A stretch of DNA of 64,000 nt from Mycolicibacterium sp. MU0053 (GTDB lineage Bacteria; Actinomycetota; Actinomycetes; Mycobacteriales; Mycobacteriaceae): the NCBI RefSeq assembly GCF_963378095.1, contig NZ_OY726397.1, positions 4,774,001 to 4,838,000 on the forward strand, given 5' to 3'. A program made the position numbers and the translations under genes. Under the pieces are notes generated by a model. The model searched no databases. It saw nothing but the letters and a program-made list of their open reading frames with translations, and was not told the DNA's origin. Below, one piece after another: positions 62,874 through 64,000 of this stretch. The first letter of the stretch is position 1, and every line of letters starts with the position of its first letter.

Positions 62874-64000
62874 CTACACCTGCACCGGGATGTTGTTCCA
62901 GCCCCATTGGAAGCTCGACGGCGGCCGCGACGCCGCCTCGGCATCGATCGAGAATTCCGGCACCCGCTTGAGGAACTCCTGGATCATGATGGTGATCTCG
63001 AGTCGGGCGACGTGCACCCCGAGGCAGAAGTGCTGTCCGCGACCGAAGGCCAGCAGACGTTCGATGGGCCGGTCCCAGCTGAACGCGTCCGGATCGGGGT
63101 ACTCGCGCTCGTCACGGGCCGCCGACGCCAGCAGGGCGATGACGCGCTGGCCGGGCTGAATCGTGGTGTCGTGAATCGGGTACGGCCGGCGCGCGGTTCG
63201 CGCGAACCACTGCGCCGGTGCGCTGTGGCGGATGATCTCCTCACGGGCGAGCGGGACATTGGTCGCCAGATCGGCGCGCACCGCGGCGAGTTGTTCGGGA
63301 TGCTTGCTGAGCTGCCACAGCCCCGTGGCGGTGATCTTCGGGACGGTTTCGGTCCCGCCGATGAACACCCCGAGCATCTGGGTCGCGGCCTCGACGTCGT
63401 TGAACGACGATCCGTCCGGCAACGAGAAGTTGATCAGACTGTCCGCGATCGGGACGCTGCCGTCGGCCCCTGCGGCGCGACGACGTTCGATGATCGGGGT
63501 CAGATACGACAGGTAGCCCGGCCGCGAGTTGCCCACCTCGACACCCTGGCCGGGCTGGGCCAGGCTGCCGGCGTTCACCGTGGCCAGCACCTCGCCAGCG
63601 AGATCGACTGGCAGACCTACGAATTCGCACACCATGGCCGCCGCGACGATGCCGCCGTAGTCCTGCGTGAGGTCGAAGCTGCCGCGGGGCAGCAACTCGT
63701 CGAGCCGCTCGTTGGCCAGCGTGCGGATGCGATCCGCGAGCTTGGCCGCGGACCGGGGCCGAAACTGCGCCGACGTGCAGCGCCGCACGTTCTCGTAGAT
63801 CGGGGAGTCGAAGTTGGCGTGGAACGGCATCGGATGCACCGGCGGATCGGGCACCGGTCCGTCGTTGTGCTTCGCCAGCACCGTGGCCGCCGGCAGCGTG
63901 CCCTCGGAGGCCACGAACGTTCCGTCGGTGAGCCCGAGCACCTGCCAGATGTCGTCGAACCGCGACAACGCGTAGGTGTCCCACTTCGGGATGTAGTACA
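62874..64000 (-). CDS. Cytochrome P450, partial at window edge
   Basis: At least 375 residues; the frame continues off the right edge, with YYIPKWDTYALSRFDDIW before the first visible ORF start. I-helix GGTETVPK, ExxR EIIR, and heme motif AFGRGQHFCLG with the Cys ligand. This is the expected first step of the operon, hydroxylating an alicyclic or terpenoid-like compound. Its redox partner is not in view. Confidence 0.92.
   Translation of the reverse strand, partial: YYIPKWDTYALSRFDDIWQVLGLTDGTFVASEGTLPAATVLAKHNDGPVPDPPVHPMPFHANFDSPIYENVRRCTSAQFRPRSAAKLADRIRTLANERLDELLPRGSFDLTQDYGGIVAAAMVCEFVGLPVDLAGEVLATVNAGSLAQPGQGVEVGNSRPGYLSYLTPIIERRRAAGADGSVPIADSLINFSLPDGSSFNDVEAATQMLGVFIGGTETVPKITATGLWQLSKHPEQLAAVRADLATNVPLAREEIIRHSAPAQWFARTARRPYPIHDTTIQPGQRVIALLASAARDEREYPDPDAFSWDRPIERLLAFGRGQHFCLGVHVARLEITIMIQEFLKRVPEFSIDAEAASRPPSSFQWGWNNIPVQV

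Overview
The window is GC-rich chromosomal DNA from a mycobacterium, most likely an environmental fast grower of the Mycolicibacterium type. The evidence is two antigen 85 mycolyltransferase genes, a mycobacterial-type hemophore, a UsfY-like protein, an HtdZ-type hydratase, a neighbouring pair resembling M. tuberculosis Rv3400/Rv3401, F420-linked PPOX proteins, and many GTGA/ATGA gene overlaps. No rRNA, tRNA, CRISPR or prophage was seen. One IS200/IS605 element is the only clear mobile DNA.

Layout. 1-6.5 kb: a frameshifted Baeyer-Villiger monooxygenase cut by the window edge, a zinc alcohol dehydrogenase, a DUF4185 protein, a class C beta-lactamase-like lipoprotein, a hemophore and a cysteine hydrolase. 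6.5-9.6 kb: a HAD phosphatase/beta-phosphoglucomutase coupled to a GH65 disaccharide phosphorylase. 9.7-14.7 kb: an island of small stress-type proteins (two CsbD-like proteins, UsfY-like, a flavodoxin-fold protein, a Rho-N-like protein, small acidic proteins, PhoU), with a plausible SigF promoter and strong hairpin terminators. 14.8-18.7 kb: a hydrolase, a DUF1059 protein, an acyl-CoA dehydrogenase, a TSUP transporter, a DivIVA-repeat protein and a repeat-rich intergenic zone. 18.8-23.4 kb: a CoA-thioester operon (CoA-transferase, thioesterase, MaoC hydratase) divergent from a TetR-SDR-phosphoesterase operon. 23.4-26.5 kb: a MarR-controlled ABC exporter and an XRE/membrane protein pair, each behind a clean palindrome. 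26.8-27.8 kb: antigen 85. 28-36.4 kb: recC-recB-recD. 36.4-41.6 kb: an amidohydrolase, a frameshifted P450, a Cys-rich membrane-anchored protein, an SRPBCC protein and maltokinase. 41.5-43.3 kb: the IS200/IS605 element (tnpA, tnpB, predicted omega RNA), lodged in the 5' end of the maltokinase gene. 43.3-48.3 kb: a binding-protein-dependent ABC transporter and a second antigen 85. 48.6-51.6 kb: TetR, a phytoene-desaturase-like oxidoreductase and a hydrolase. 51.7-55.9 kb: a four-gene quinol NO reductase operon with an SPFH protein and a membrane protein carrying a transposase-like four-Cys module. 56-58 kb: HugZ-like, PPOX and SRPBCC proteins. 57.9-64 kb: a translationally coupled catabolic operon (P450, alcohol dehydrogenase, HpcH/HpaI aldolase, SDR, Baeyer-Villiger monooxygenase, HSL-type esterase).

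The catabolic operon contains the enzyme types needed to hydroxylate an alicyclic compound, oxidise it to a ketone, insert oxygen to make an ester or lactone, hydrolyse that, and cleave the product; the substrate is unknown. The nitric oxide reductase operon probably detoxifies NO at the membrane. RecBCD is complete and intact.

Three genes (positions about 955, 6490-6565 and 37812) carry reading-frame breaks while otherwise well conserved. They could be real lesions or assembly errors, so each is reported as seen.
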